From: JAYFRE01 sp034926235
GTDB lineage: Bacteria; Pseudomonadota; Alphaproteobacteria; Rhodospirillales; Magnetospirillaceae
DNA: 47,109 nt
Reading direction: 5' to 3'
Assembly (NCBI GenBank): GCA_034926235.1
Contig: JAYFRE010000005.1
Coordinates: 1-47,109 of the forward strand
Of the stretch, positions 27,152 to 35,462 are shown piece after piece. Below the pieces are notes generated by a model that saw nothing but the letters and a program-made list of their open reading frames with translations, ran no database searches and had not been told where the DNA came from. Position numbers and translations under genes: made by a program. Positions within the stretch are counted from its first letter, which is position 1; every line of letters begins with the position of its first letter.

Positions 27152-29555
27152 AGCGCCCAAGGAGATGCTGACCGGATTGGGGGCGGCGGCGCTGATTTTG
27201 CTGGTTCTGATCGCCTTGAACCCGGAGATCGGCGGCGCTTTCCGCCTGCCGGTGACGATCTGCGCCTTTCTGGTTGCGCTGATTGTGCTGATCGCATTCC
27301 TACGCAAGATTTCCCTGCTGCAAGAAAGGGCGGAACGCCGCCAGGCGCTGGGCCATGCGCTCGGCGCCGACCGTCAAGCCCGGCTGATCGCCGACGCGAA
27401 TGGCGAAATCCTGCGCAACGCCCAGGCGCGCACTCTTTTCGGTCCCGCCGCCGACCCTCTGGCCCCCTTGCTGGCGCGCATCGACGGCGACGACCGCGCC
27501 ATCGAAGAGATCGAAAGACTGCGCGCCGTCGCCGCCCATGGCGGCGCGCATCACGCGGAAATTTCGTTCCTCGCCGGCGACGAGGGCGCGCGGGAATGGC
27601 TGGCCCTGGCCGTGCATCCGCTTGAGGGCAGCGCTTTCTTATTGACGGCGGAAGATGTATCGGCGCGGCGCGCCATCGACGAAACCCTGCGCCGCGAACA
27701 CGAAATGCTGGCCGATTTCATCGATTTCCTGCCCGTCGGATTTTATTGCGCGGATACCGAAGGGAAATTCCGCTTCGTCAACCAGCGTCTGGCCGAATGG
27801 GTCGGCCGTTCGCCCGACGAATTGGTCGGGTTGGGACTGGAAGAAGTCTTGGGTGTCGTTCCCAACCCCGAGGATGACCGCGCCGAAATGCGCTTCAAAG
27901 GCCGCAATGGCGATGTCTTCCGCGCCTTCGTCACCCACACCCAGTTCGATGAGGGCGGAGAGACCCTGACCCGTTCGGTTGTGGTGCGCGACCTGATCCC
28001 CGAACGCCATTGGGAACGCAGCCTGCGCATGGCCGAACGGCGGTTCCAATGGCTGTTCGAGGATGCCCCGGTCGGAATCGTCCTCGCCGATCCGGACGGA
28101 TCGATCAACCGCTGCAACCAGGCGTTCGCCGCCATGATCGGGGACCGGGCCGAGGCTCTTAGCGGACGCGCGATCGAGGATTTCATTCTGTCGCCGGACC
28201 GGGCCGGAGCGAGCGAATTGTTTTCGCGCGCACTCATGGGCGCCAGCATCGGCGGCCATCTGCCGGTGCGCCTGGTCAACGGCCTGGGCGGCGACATCAC
28301 CGCGACTTTGTTTGTCGGCTCCGCCAAAGAAGAAGATGCGATTTCGGGATTGGTGCTGCATTTCATCGACACCACCGAACAGCGCAATCTGGAAATCCAG
28401 TTCGCTCAATCCCAAAAAATGCAGGCGATGGGCCAACTTGCCGGCGGCGTCGCGCATGATTTCAACAACCTACTGACGGCGATGATCGGATTTTGCGATC
28501 TTTTGCTGCTGCGTCACGGCCCCGGCGATTCCTCCTTCTCCGACGTCATGCAGATCAAGCAGAACGCCAACCGCGCCGCCAGCCTGATCCGCCAGCTTCT
28601 CGCCTTCTCGCGCCGCCAGCGTCTCCAGCCGAAACTGATCGACGTCACCGACGCGCTTTCTGATCTTTCTAATCTTCTGCGCCGGTTGCTGGGCGAAAGA
28701 ATAAATCTGGTTTTCACCCATGGCCGCGATCTGGGGCCGATCAGGGTCGATCCCGGCCAATTCGACCAGGTGATCATCAATCTGGCCGTCAACGCCCGCG
28801 ACGCCATGCAAGGCGGCGGAACTCTGTCCATCACCACCCGCACCGCCCGAATCGAACGGCATTTCCAGCGCGGGACCGAGATCATGCCGCCCGGCGATTA
28901 CGTGACGATCGAGGTTGCCGACACCGGCACCGGCATCACGCCCGAAAATCTGGCGCGCATTTTCGAGCCTTTCTTTTCGACCAAGGAGGTCGGGGCCGGC
29001 ACCGGTCTTGGCCTGTCCACCGTCTATGGCATCCTGCGCCAGACCGGCGGCTTCATTTTCGTCGATAGCCAGCCCGGCCATGGATCGTCATTCCGCATCT
29101 ATCTGCCGCGCATCGAACCGTCCCCGGACGAATTGACCGGCAAAACCGGCTCGGAAGGCGCGCCCGAGAGCCATGATCTGACCGGAAACGCTACCATCCT
29201 TCTGGTCGAGGACGAGGATGCGGTACGTTTATTCGGGTCCAAGGCGCTGCGCAGCAAAGGCTATCGCGTGATCGAAGCGCGGTCGGGCGAAGGGGCGCTC
29301 GACGCCCTGCATGCCGAGCCTCATATCGACGTCCTGGTCACCGACGTGGTCATGCCCGGCATGGACGGTGCCACCTTGGCGCGTCTGGTACGCATGGAGC
29401 GCCCCAATATCCAGGCGATCCTGATGTCCGGCTATACGGAAAACATCGCCCTGGGCGACACATCGGGGGAAAAAGGCATCCACTTCCTGGCCAAACCCTT
29501 CTCGCTCAAGCAATTGGCCGGCAAGGTCCACGACGTGCTCGCCAATCCGGTCTGA
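27111..29555 (+). CDS. cckA: PAS-domain hybrid histidine kinase, CckA type
   Basis: In alphaproteobacteria CckA feeds phosphate through ChpT to CtrA and CpdR, controlling the cell cycle and motility. The 814-residue protein has two membrane helices (about 22-42 and 44-65) and two PAS domains (about 200-300 and 320-430). The histidine kinase has H449 in GGVAHDFNNLLTAMIGF and ATP-binding boxes VINLAVNARDAM, VADTGTGI and GTGLGLSTVYG. The C-terminal receiver has phospho-acceptor D745 in VTDVVMPGMDG and Lys in LAKPFS. The ATG at 27111 inside flhB has GAGGTGA 7-8 bases upstream; the later in-frame ATG at 27165 has its AAGGAG with no spacing. The flagellar link makes a CtrA-pathway role plausible. 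Confidence 0.9.
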   Translation: MSCDSRKRNSAAARAPKEMLTGLGAAALILLVLIALNPEIGGAFRLPVTICAFLVALIVLIAFLRKISLLQERAERRQALGHALGADRQARLIADANGEILRNAQARTLFGPAADPLAPLLARIDGDDRAIEEIERLRAVAAHGGAHHAEISFLAGDEGAREWLALAVHPLEGSAFLLTAEDVSARRAIDETLRREHEMLADFIDFLPVGFYCADTEGKFRFVNQRLAEWVGRSPDELVGLGLEEVLGVVPNPEDDRAEMRFKGRNGDVFRAFVTHTQFDEGGETLTRSVVVRDLIPERHWERSLRMAERRFQWLFEDAPVGIVLADPDGSINRCNQAFAAMIGDRAEALSGRAIEDFILSPDRAGASELFSRALMGASIGGHLPVRLVNGLGGDITATLFVGSAKEEDAISGLVLHFIDTTEQRNLEIQFAQSQKMQAMGQLAGGVAHDFNNLLTAMIGFCDLLLLRHGPGDSSFSDVMQIKQNANRAASLIRQLLAFSRRQRLQPKLIDVTDALSDLSNLLRRLLGERINLVFTHGRDLGPIRVDPGQFDQVIINLAVNARDAMQGGGTLSITTRTARIERHFQRGTEIMPPGDYVTIEVADTGTGITPENLARIFEPFFSTKEVGAGTGLGLSTVYGILRQTGGFIFVDSQPGHGSSFRIYLPRIEPSPDELTGKTGSEGAPESHDLTGNATILLVEDEDAVRLFGSKALRSKGYRVIEARSGEGALDALHAEPHIDVLVTDVVMPGMDGATLARLVRMERPNIQAILMSGYTENIALGDTSGEKGIHFLAKPFSLKQLAGKVHDVLANPV

Positions 29556-29572
29556 CATCGGCCCCCTTCATA

Positions 29573-29587
29573 GAACATAAAAAGAAC
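29573..29587 (+). promoter_or_regulatory. LexA-type SOS box of recA
   Basis: GAAC-N7-GAAC (29573-29576 and 29584-29587) is, on the other strand, GTTC-N7-GTTC: the alphaproteobacterial LexA operator. A weaker second copy, GAAC-N7-GTAC, lies at 29607-29621, overlapping a possible promoter (TTGCCG 29597-29602, 16 bases, TACGAT 29619-29624). Confidence 0.9.
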
Positions 29588-29674
29588 ATTCTCCCCTTGC
29601 CGTAGGGAACAAAACTGGTACGATACCGATGATTGCATCGCCGCGACCGGCATGGAATAAAGGAAGCCGTCAGC

Positions 29675-30757
29675 ATGTCGCCGACACAGACCGTCCTCAA
29701 GCTGGTAGACAAGGACACCATGGATAGACAACGCGCGTTGGATGCGGCCCTCTCCCAGATCGAGCGGGCCTTCGGCAAGGGATCGATCATGCGTCTGGGC
29801 CAGCGCGAGGTGGTCGAGGCAGAGGTTATTTCGACCGGATCGCTGGGGCTGGATATCGGTCTTGGCATCGGCGGCCTGCCACGCGGGCGCATCGTCGAAA
29901 TCTACGGCCCCGAAAGCTCGGGCAAGACCACGCTGGCGCTGCATGTGGTCGCCGAAGCGCAGAAAAAAGGCGGCGTTTCGGCCTTCATCGACGCCGAACA
30001 TGCGCTGGACCCAAGCTATGCCCGCAAACTGGGCGTCAATCTCGACGATCTGCTCATTTCCCAGCCCGACGCGGGGGAGCAGGCGCTGGAAATCGCCGAC
30101 ACGCTGGTCCGTTCCGGGGCCATCGACGTGCTGGTGATCGATTCGGTCGCCGCCCTGGTGCCGCGCGCCGAACTGGAAGGCGATATGGGCGATTCCCATG
30201 TCGGCCTGCAGGCCCGGCTGATGAGCCAGGCGCTCCGCAAGCTGACATCGACCGTGTCCCGTTCCAAATGCATGGTGATCTTCATCAATCAGATCCGCAT
30301 GAAGATCGGCGTCATGTTCGGCAATCCGGAAACCACGACCGGCGGCAATGCGCTTAAATTCTACGCTTCGGTCCGTCTCGACATCCGCCGGATCGGCGCG
30401 GTCAAGGACAAGGACGAGATCGTCGGCAACCAGACCCGCGTCAAGGTGGTCAAGAACAAGATGGCCCCGCCCTTCAAGGTGGTCGAATTCGACATCATGT
30501 ATGGCGAAGGCGTGTCCAAGACCGGCGAATTGATCGATCTTGGCGTCAAGGCCGGCGTGGTCGAAAAATCCGGTGCATGGTTCTCCTATAACGGCCAACG
30601 CGTCGGCCAGGGGCGTGAAAACGCCAAAACCTTCCTGCGCGACAACCCCGCCATCGCAGCCGAAATCGAGTCCGCCATCCGCCAGAACGCCGGCATCATC
30701 TCCGAGGAAATGACGGGCGGCGGCAGTGCGGCGGAAGAGACCCCCGCCGAGGAATAA
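29675..30757 (+). CDS. recA: Recombinase RecA
   Basis: Forms filaments on single-stranded DNA, drives strand exchange and stimulates LexA cleavage. The 360-residue protein has Walker A GPESSGKT (78-85) and RecA signature ALKFYASVRLDIRR. The conserved N-terminal block is RQRALDAALSQIERAFGKGSIM, and the C-terminal tail is acidic (EEMTGGGSAAEETPAEE). ATG 29675 is chosen because AAGGAAG lies about 8 bases upstream and family proteins start here; an in-frame ATG at 29633 would add 14 unrelated residues. The SOS box lies about 90 bases upstream. Confidence 0.98.
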   Translation: MSPTQTVLKLVDKDTMDRQRALDAALSQIERAFGKGSIMRLGQREVVEAEVISTGSLGLDIGLGIGGLPRGRIVEIYGPESSGKTTLALHVVAEAQKKGGVSAFIDAEHALDPSYARKLGVNLDDLLISQPDAGEQALEIADTLVRSGAIDVLVIDSVAALVPRAELEGDMGDSHVGLQARLMSQALRKLTSTVSRSKCMVIFINQIRMKIGVMFGNPETTTGGNALKFYASVRLDIRRIGAVKDKDEIVGNQTRVKVVKNKMAPPFKVVEFDIMYGEGVSKTGELIDLGVKAGVVEKSGAWFSYNGQRVGQGRENAKTFLRDNPAIAAEIESAIRQNAGIISEEMTGGGSAAEETPAEE

Positions 30758-30776
30758 CCCCATTTCGGGGGTCTGC

Positions 30777-30828
30777 GGGCGATGAAGGGAAGCGGGAGAC
30801 ACCGTGTCGCCGCCGCCATTCATCGCCC
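30777..30828. repeat. Long inverted repeat between recA and alaS
   Basis: GGGCGATGAA (30777-30786) and TTCATCGCCC (30819-30828) are perfect 10-base inverted repeats around a 32-base loop. A separate 14-base palindrome, AGAAAAGCTTTTCT, lies at 30882-30895. They fill most of the 201-base recA-alaS gap. They may end the recA transcript or form part of the alaS leader; direct evidence for either is lacking. Confidence 0.45.
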
Positions 30829-30958
30829 GATCATTTCTCCCGCACCACCGGGATGCCTGGACAGCCGCCGGAGGGCTTGTTAGAAAAGCTTTTCTCTTTG
30901 ATCTTCCGCAGAAGGTCCCCCCTTGGATCGCGCGGCAAGGATGCACATCTGAAAAGCC

Positions 30959-33592
30959 ATGCAGACTGTCAACGATATTCGCTCCACCTTTCTCGATTTC
31001 TTCGCCAAAAACGGCCACGAAGTGGTGGCGTCGAGTCCATTGGTGCCGCGCAACGATCCATCCCTGATGTTCACCAACGCTGGGATGGTTCAATTCAAGA
31101 ACGTCTTCACCGGCGCCGAGAAGCGGCCCTATAAAAGGGCTACGACCTCGCAGAAATGCGTCCGCGCCGGGGGCAAGCACAACGATCTCGACAATGTCGG
31201 CTACACGGCCCGGCATCACACCTTCTTCGAGATGCTGGGCAATTTCTCGTTCGGCGACTATTTCAAGGAAGGCGCCATCGATTTCGCCTGGCGGCTGATC
31301 ACCAAGGAATATGGCATTCCCGCCGACCGGCTGATGGTCACGGTCTACCACACCGACGATGAAGCGTTCGGTCTGTGGAGAAAGATCGCCGGCCTGCCCG
31401 AATCGCGCATCGTGCGCATTCCCACCTCGGACAATTTCTGGGCGATGGGCGACACCGGCCCCTGCGGCCCTTGTTCCGAAATCTTCTATGACCACGGCGA
31501 TCATATCCCCGGCGGCCCGCCCGGCAGCCCGGACGAGGATGGCGACCGTTTCATCGAGATCTGGAACCTCGTCTTCATGCAGTATGAGCAGGTGACGAAG
31601 GAGGAGCGCATCGGTTTGCCGCGTCCGTCCATCGACACCGGCATGGGGCTGGAACGGCTGGCTGCCCTGTTGCAGGGCAAACACGACAATTACGATATCG
31701 ACCTTCTGCGCGCCTTGATCGTCGCCTCGGCCGATGCCAGCAACACCGACCCCGATGGTCCTCACCGCATCTCGCACCGGGTCATCGCCGATCACCTGCG
31801 GTCTTCTTCCTTCCTGATCGCCGACGGCGTGCTGCCTTCGAACGAGGGCCGCGGCTATGTGCTGCGCCGGATCATGCGCCGCGCCATGCGCCATGCCCAG
31901 CTTCTGGGGGCCAAAGAGCCCTTGATGTGGAAGCTGGTGCCGGCCCTGGTCCGCCAGATGGGCGCTGCCTTCCCCGAACTGGTGCGCGCCCAGCCCTTGA
32001 TCACCGAAACGCTGAAAAGCGAGGAAACCCGCTTCAAAGCGACGCTGGAACGCGGCCTGAAACTGCTCGATGAGGAAAGCAACGGCCTTCATCGCGGCGA
32101 CCGTCTGCCCGGCGAGGTCGCTTTCAAGCTTTACGACACCTATGGCTTCCCGCTGGATCTGACCCAGGACGCGCTGAAGAACCGGGGCGTCGGCGTCGAT
32201 CTCGACGGCTTTGACGCCGCGATGGCCCGCCAGCGCGACGAGGCCCGCAAGGCCTGGGCCGGCTCCGGTGAAGCGGCGACCGAACAGGTTTGGTTCGAGG
32301 TCCGCGAGAAAACCGGCGCGACGGAATTCCTGGGCTATGGCGTCGAACGCTCCGAAGGCTTGATTCTGGCGCTGCTGGCCGACGGCAAGCCTGTGGATAA
32401 AGCTACCGCCGGCCAGTCGGTGGCTCTGATCGCCAACCAGACTCCCTTTTATGGCGAATCGGGCGGACAGGTCGGGGACACCGGCGTCATCCTGACCGCG
32501 GGCAAGGCCCGGCTGCGCATCACCGACACCCAGAAGAAGCTGGGCGATCTGATGGTGCATCTGGGACAGGTCGAGGAAGGAACGGTCGCCGTCGGCGACG
32601 CCGCCGATTTCATCGTCGATTCGGAACGGCGCGCCGCCATCCGGGCGCACCATTCGGCGACTCACCTGCTGCATGCGGCCCTGCGCCGCATCCTGGGCGA
32701 TCACGTCACCCAGAAAGGATCGCTGGTCCAGCCCGATCGTCTGCGCTTTGACATCAGCCATCCCAAGGCCATATCGCCTGAGGAAATTCTGGCCGCCGAG
32801 CATGACGTCAATGCCCGTATCCGCGCCAATTTGCCGGTCGGCACGCTCCTGATGACCCCCGACGCGGCGATGAAGATCGGCGCCATGGCGTTGTTCGGTG
32901 AAAAATATGGCGACGAGGTCCGCGTCGTGTCGATGGGCGAGGATGGCGAAGCCGTTTCGACCGAATTGTGCGGCGGCACCCATGTCGCGCGCACCGGCGA
33001 TATCGGGTTGCTCAAGATCGTCAGCGAAGGCGCGGTCGCGTCCGGTGTACGCCGGATCGAAGCCGTGGTCGCCGCCGCCGCCGAACATTGGGTCGAGGAT
33101 CAGGCCGCCCTGCTCGCTCAACTGGCTGAAAGCCTGAAAGCGCCGCCCTCGGAATTGCCGAACCGGATCAGCCAGATGATCGAGGACCGGCGCAAGCTGG
33201 AACGCGAGCTGGTCGAAACGCGTCGTCAACTCGCCACCGGCGCAGGTACTGACGGCGGCAACAAGACCGTGGCGGGCGTCACCCTTGCCGCGCGTCTGCT
33301 CGACGGCGTGCCGGCCAAGGATCTGAAGGGCATGGCCGACGACATCAAGAAGCAGATCGGCTCCGGCGTGGTTGCCCTGGCAGCCACCGCCGATGGCAAG
33401 GCTTCGCTGGTCGTGGCCGTGACCGACGATCTGACCGCCCGTCTTTCAGCCGTCGATCTGGTGCGCCGTGGGGCCGAGGCCCTGGGCGGCAAGGGCGGCG
33501 GCGGACGGCCGGATATGGCGCAAGCCGGCGGCCCGGACGCGGCGCGCGCCAAGGACGCCCTGGCCGCCATCGAGGCCGCCCTGGCGGGCTGA
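30959..33592 (+). CDS. alaS: Alanyl-tRNA synthetase
   Basis: Charges tRNA-Ala and edits mischarged Ser and Gly. The 877-residue protein has full family length. The class II catalytic domain starts QTVNDIRSTFLDFFAKNGHE and includes VPRNDPSLMFTNAGM and the GMGLERLA motif 3. The editing domain has the zinc/active-site motifs HHSATHLLHAALR and CGGTHV. The C-terminal oligomerisation domain ends in a Gly-rich GGKGGGGRPDMAQAGG. It is followed by a strong terminator. Confidence 0.98.
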   Translation: MQTVNDIRSTFLDFFAKNGHEVVASSPLVPRNDPSLMFTNAGMVQFKNVFTGAEKRPYKRATTSQKCVRAGGKHNDLDNVGYTARHHTFFEMLGNFSFGDYFKEGAIDFAWRLITKEYGIPADRLMVTVYHTDDEAFGLWRKIAGLPESRIVRIPTSDNFWAMGDTGPCGPCSEIFYDHGDHIPGGPPGSPDEDGDRFIEIWNLVFMQYEQVTKEERIGLPRPSIDTGMGLERLAALLQGKHDNYDIDLLRALIVASADASNTDPDGPHRISHRVIADHLRSSSFLIADGVLPSNEGRGYVLRRIMRRAMRHAQLLGAKEPLMWKLVPALVRQMGAAFPELVRAQPLITETLKSEETRFKATLERGLKLLDEESNGLHRGDRLPGEVAFKLYDTYGFPLDLTQDALKNRGVGVDLDGFDAAMARQRDEARKAWAGSGEAATEQVWFEVREKTGATEFLGYGVERSEGLILALLADGKPVDKATAGQSVALIANQTPFYGESGGQVGDTGVILTAGKARLRITDTQKKLGDLMVHLGQVEEGTVAVGDAADFIVDSERRAAIRAHHSATHLLHAALRRILGDHVTQKGSLVQPDRLRFDISHPKAISPEEILAAEHDVNARIRANLPVGTLLMTPDAAMKIGAMALFGEKYGDEVRVVSMGEDGEAVSTELCGGTHVARTGDIGLLKIVSEGAVASGVRRIEAVVAAAAEHWVEDQAALLAQLAESLKAPPSELPNRISQMIEDRRKLERELVETRRQLATGAGTDGGNKTVAGVTLAARLLDGVPAKDLKGMADDIKKQIGSGVVALAATADGKASLVVAVTDDLTARLSAVDLVRRGAEALGGKGGGGRPDMAQAGGPDAARAKDALAAIEAALAG

Positions 33593-33625
33593 CCCGGCGG
33601 GCAGGAACCATCGATAAAAACATGT

Positions 33626-33658
33626 CTTCGGGGACCCTTCGCGGTCCCCGAAGCTTTT
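33626..33658 (+). terminator. Terminator after alaS
   Basis: A perfect 11-base-pair stem, CTTCGGGGACC / GGTCCCCGAAG (33626-33636 and 33643-33653), with a CTTCGC loop is followed by CTTTT. It lies 33 bases after the alaS stop and has the features of an intrinsic terminator. Confidence 0.9.
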
Positions 33659-33678
33659 CTGGACCTTCCGCACCCTTA

Positions 33679-33760
33679 GAATCCGACTGGCTGAGGCAGG
33701 ATTCAAGATCGAGGGATCTCATCCCTCGACACTCTCCTACAAGGGGCTTCCGCCTCTTGT
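33679..33760. ncRNA. Three consecutive hairpins, candidate structured RNA
   Basis: In 82 bases three stems follow one another: GAATCC/GGATTC (33679-33684, 33699-33704); TCGAGGGAT/ATCCCTCGA with a 3-base loop (33709-33717, 33721-33729); and ACAAGGGGC/GCCTCTTGT with a TTCC loop and one G-T pair (33739-33747, 33752-33760). The run lies between the alaS terminator and the 3' end of the convergent XRE gene. It could be a small RNA, or the 3' end and terminator region of the XRE transcript. The strand is undecided. Confidence 0.35.
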
Positions 33761-33805
33761 CCCTTTGACTTTCAATAGATCGGGTCTGGGGCTGTCCGCG
33801 ACGTT

Positions 33806-34249
33806 TCACTCCCCGTTATGGCCGTGATCCCGGCTCATGGTGGAAAGAAGCGCGGATAGCTGACGGCGCAGGGGTGGCGGCAGGATTCGATAGTTCCGCA
33901 GCATCTCTAGGCTCTCCCGCTGGATGCAATCATCCTCGTGAAGAGCCGAGGCGACCGGTTTCGGCCCGTCCGGAAGTCCGTCGAAAAAGAAAGCGATCGG
34001 CACATCGAGACGGCTGGCCAGCCGGAACAGGGTCGAGGCCGAAACGCGATTGGCCCCGCGCTCATATTTCTGCACCTGCTGGAACGACAACCCCAACACC
34101 TGCCCCAACTCGGACTGGCTGAGACCCATGAGCATGCGGCGCAGGCGGATACGCCCGCCGATATGGATATCGACCGGGTTCGGGCCATCCCGCGAGACCA
34201 CGCGGCGTCCTTTTCCGGGATTTTGTTTCGGTGCGCTTTTCCCATCCAT
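33806..34249 (-). CDS. XRE-family (HTH_3) transcriptional regulator
   Basis: The 147-residue protein has a helix-turn-helix at about 25-82: VDIHIGGRIRLRRMLMGLSQ, then SELGQVLGLSFQQVQKYERG, then NRVSASTLFRLASRLDVPI. This FQQVQKYERGxNR type is widespread in alphaproteobacteria, and members regulate varied functions; the target is unknown. The C-terminal half is charged and unlike known sensors. ATG 34249 has GGAG 8 bases upstream. An in-frame TTG at 34294 has AGGAGG (34299-34304) four bases upstream and would add 15 residues, so the true start is open. It is preceded by a promoter and a highly structured leader. Confidence 0.88.
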   Translation of the reverse strand: MDGKSAPKQNPGKGRRVVSRDGPNPVDIHIGGRIRLRRMLMGLSQSELGQVLGLSFQQVQKYERGANRVSASTLFRLASRLDVPIAFFFDGLPDGPKPVASALHEDDCIQRESLEMLRNYRILPPPLRRQLSALLSTMSRDHGHNGE

Positions 34250-34313
34250 CGGCGGCTCTCCATGAGAAGGCCGTGCCTGCGAGCGCCCTCGCAAACAGCC
34301 TCCTGAACCCACA

Positions 34314-34449
34314 GTCGGGGAGTTGGAAAACCGAATACACTCGGTCCCTGTGGCCTTTAGCACGGGGTGCCTGGACATGCGCCACAGGCTCCCCGACCCA
34401 AAGGGTCAAGGATTCTGATGCCTTAGCGGCAGGCATCTACCAGTGTATT
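34314..34449 (-). ncRNA. Candidate C4/CI-like antisense RNA in the leader of the XRE gene
   Basis: Read on the minus strand, AATACACT (34449-34442) pairs with AGTGTATT (34341-34334). This closes a 116-base unit with internal hairpins GATGCC/GGCATC (34437-34417), GACCC-TTT-GGGTC (34407-34395) and CCTGTGGC/GCCACAGG (34388-34347). Within it GTCGGGGAG (34397-34389) is perfectly complementary to CTCCCCGAC (34322-34314) just beyond the unit, about 10 bases before AGGAGG. Phage P1/P7 C4 and P4 CI RNAs have this design: a processed leader RNA whose exposed segment pairs with a target near the downstream ribosome-binding site. Class membership is inferred from the architecture and pattern memory. Confidence 0.5.
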
Positions 34450-34491
34450 TGGGGTTTCCACGCCCCGGGACGCGCGTGACGCCCTGAAATC

Positions 34492-34520
34492 TATATAGCC
34501 GAACCATGCCGGAATGTCAG
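34492..34520 (-). promoter_or_regulatory. Promoter for the structured leader and XRE gene
   Basis: On the minus strand CTGACA (34520-34515), 17 bases, then TATATA (34497-34492): five of six consensus matches in each hexamer. Transcription would start near 34485, giving a leader of about 190-235 bases before the XRE start and placing the structured RNA at its 5' end. Confidence 0.7.
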
Positions 34521-34627
34521 CAGCGCCGGAGCAAGGGCCGCGCCGCCGCGAAACATCTTTGCCTTTTGCCAATCCGAAACCGTACACTGCCGATCCGGTT
34601 TTGGACCGATCAGCAGGAACGGACTCA

Positions 34628-35440
34628 ATGACCCTCGCCCATCCCGAACAGCACTATCTCGATCTTTTGCAGCGTCTGCTCGATCACGGCGTGCGCCGTC
34701 AGGACCGCACCGGGACCGGCACGCTCTCACTGTTCGGCCAAACACTGCGTTTCGATCTGGCACAGGGATTCCCGCTGCTGACCACCAAACGGATCTTCTT
34801 CAGGGGCGCGGTGCATGAATTGCTGTGGTTCTTGAGCGGCAGCACCAACATCGCCTATCTGAAGGAAAACGGCGTTTCGATCTGGGACGAATGGGCCGAT
34901 GAAAAAGGCGAGCTGGGGCCGGTCTATGGCAAGCAATGGCGCGCCTGGGAAACCAAGGACGGGCGAATCGTCGATCAGATCACGGGACTGGTCAACAATC
35001 TGAAGACCGATCCCACCAGCCGGCGGCTACTGTTCACCGGCTGGAATGTGGGCGAACTGGAACGCATGGCGCTGCCGCCCTGCCACATGACCTATCAATA
35101 TTATGTCGCCGACGGCAAATTGTCGGGTGCGCTTTACCAGCGCAGCGCCGACAGCTTCCTGGGGCTGGGCTGGAATCTGTGCGAAGCCGCCTTGTTGATC
35201 CATATGCTGGCCGACCAATGCGGTCTGGTCCCCGGCGAACTGGTGTGGTTCGGCGGCGATGTTCATCTTTATCTGAACCATCTTGATCAGGCGCGGCTGC
35301 AATTGACCCGGACCCCGCGCCCCTGGCCGACGTTGAAGCTGAAACGCCGGCCGGACAGCCTGTTCGATTATCGTTTCGAGGATTTCGAGCTTACCGGCTA
35401 CGACCCCTATCCGGTCATCCCCGCCCCCGTCGCCGTTTGA
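34628..35440 (+). CDS. thyA: Thymidylate synthase (folate-dependent)
   Basis: Converts dUMP to dTMP with methylene-tetrahydrofolate. The 270-residue protein has catalytic C152 in ALPPCHMTYQYYV, the DRTGTGTLSLFG and GPVYGKQWR segments, and the C-terminal EDFELTGYDPYPVIPAPVAV typical of ThyA. The ATG at 34628 has AGGAACGGA just upstream and matches the family start; an in-frame upstream extension from 34514 would add 38 residues with no family similarity. folA, a common partner, is not adjacent. Confidence 0.97.
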   Translation: MTLAHPEQHYLDLLQRLLDHGVRRQDRTGTGTLSLFGQTLRFDLAQGFPLLTTKRIFFRGAVHELLWFLSGSTNIAYLKENGVSIWDEWADEKGELGPVYGKQWRAWETKDGRIVDQITGLVNNLKTDPTSRRLLFTGWNVGELERMALPPCHMTYQYYVADGKLSGALYQRSADSFLGLGWNLCEAALLIHMLADQCGLVPGELVWFGGDVHLYLNHLDQARLQLTRTPRPWPTLKLKRRPDSLFDYRFEDFELTGYDPYPVIPAPVAV

Positions 35441-35462
35441 CGGGAGCAAGACGCCGTCGGCG

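Noticed and set aside
29432..33229. A minus-strand open frame of about 1265 codons across cckA end, recA and alaS
   Set aside because: It lies antisense to three unmistakable genes. Its translation is His/Gln/Asp-rich and low-complexity, as expected from the complement of high-GC coding sequence.
34062..34479. Open frames of about 80-125 codons on both strands across the structured XRE leader
   Set aside because: Their sequence follows from the inverted repeats of the leader. Similar peptides are, as I recall, predicted repeatedly from C4/CI-like RNA regions rather than being real proteins.
34514..34627. A 38-codon extension of thyA
   Set aside because: ThyA families start near the ATG at 34628, which has a good ribosome-binding site. 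The extension is unlike any ThyA N-terminus.
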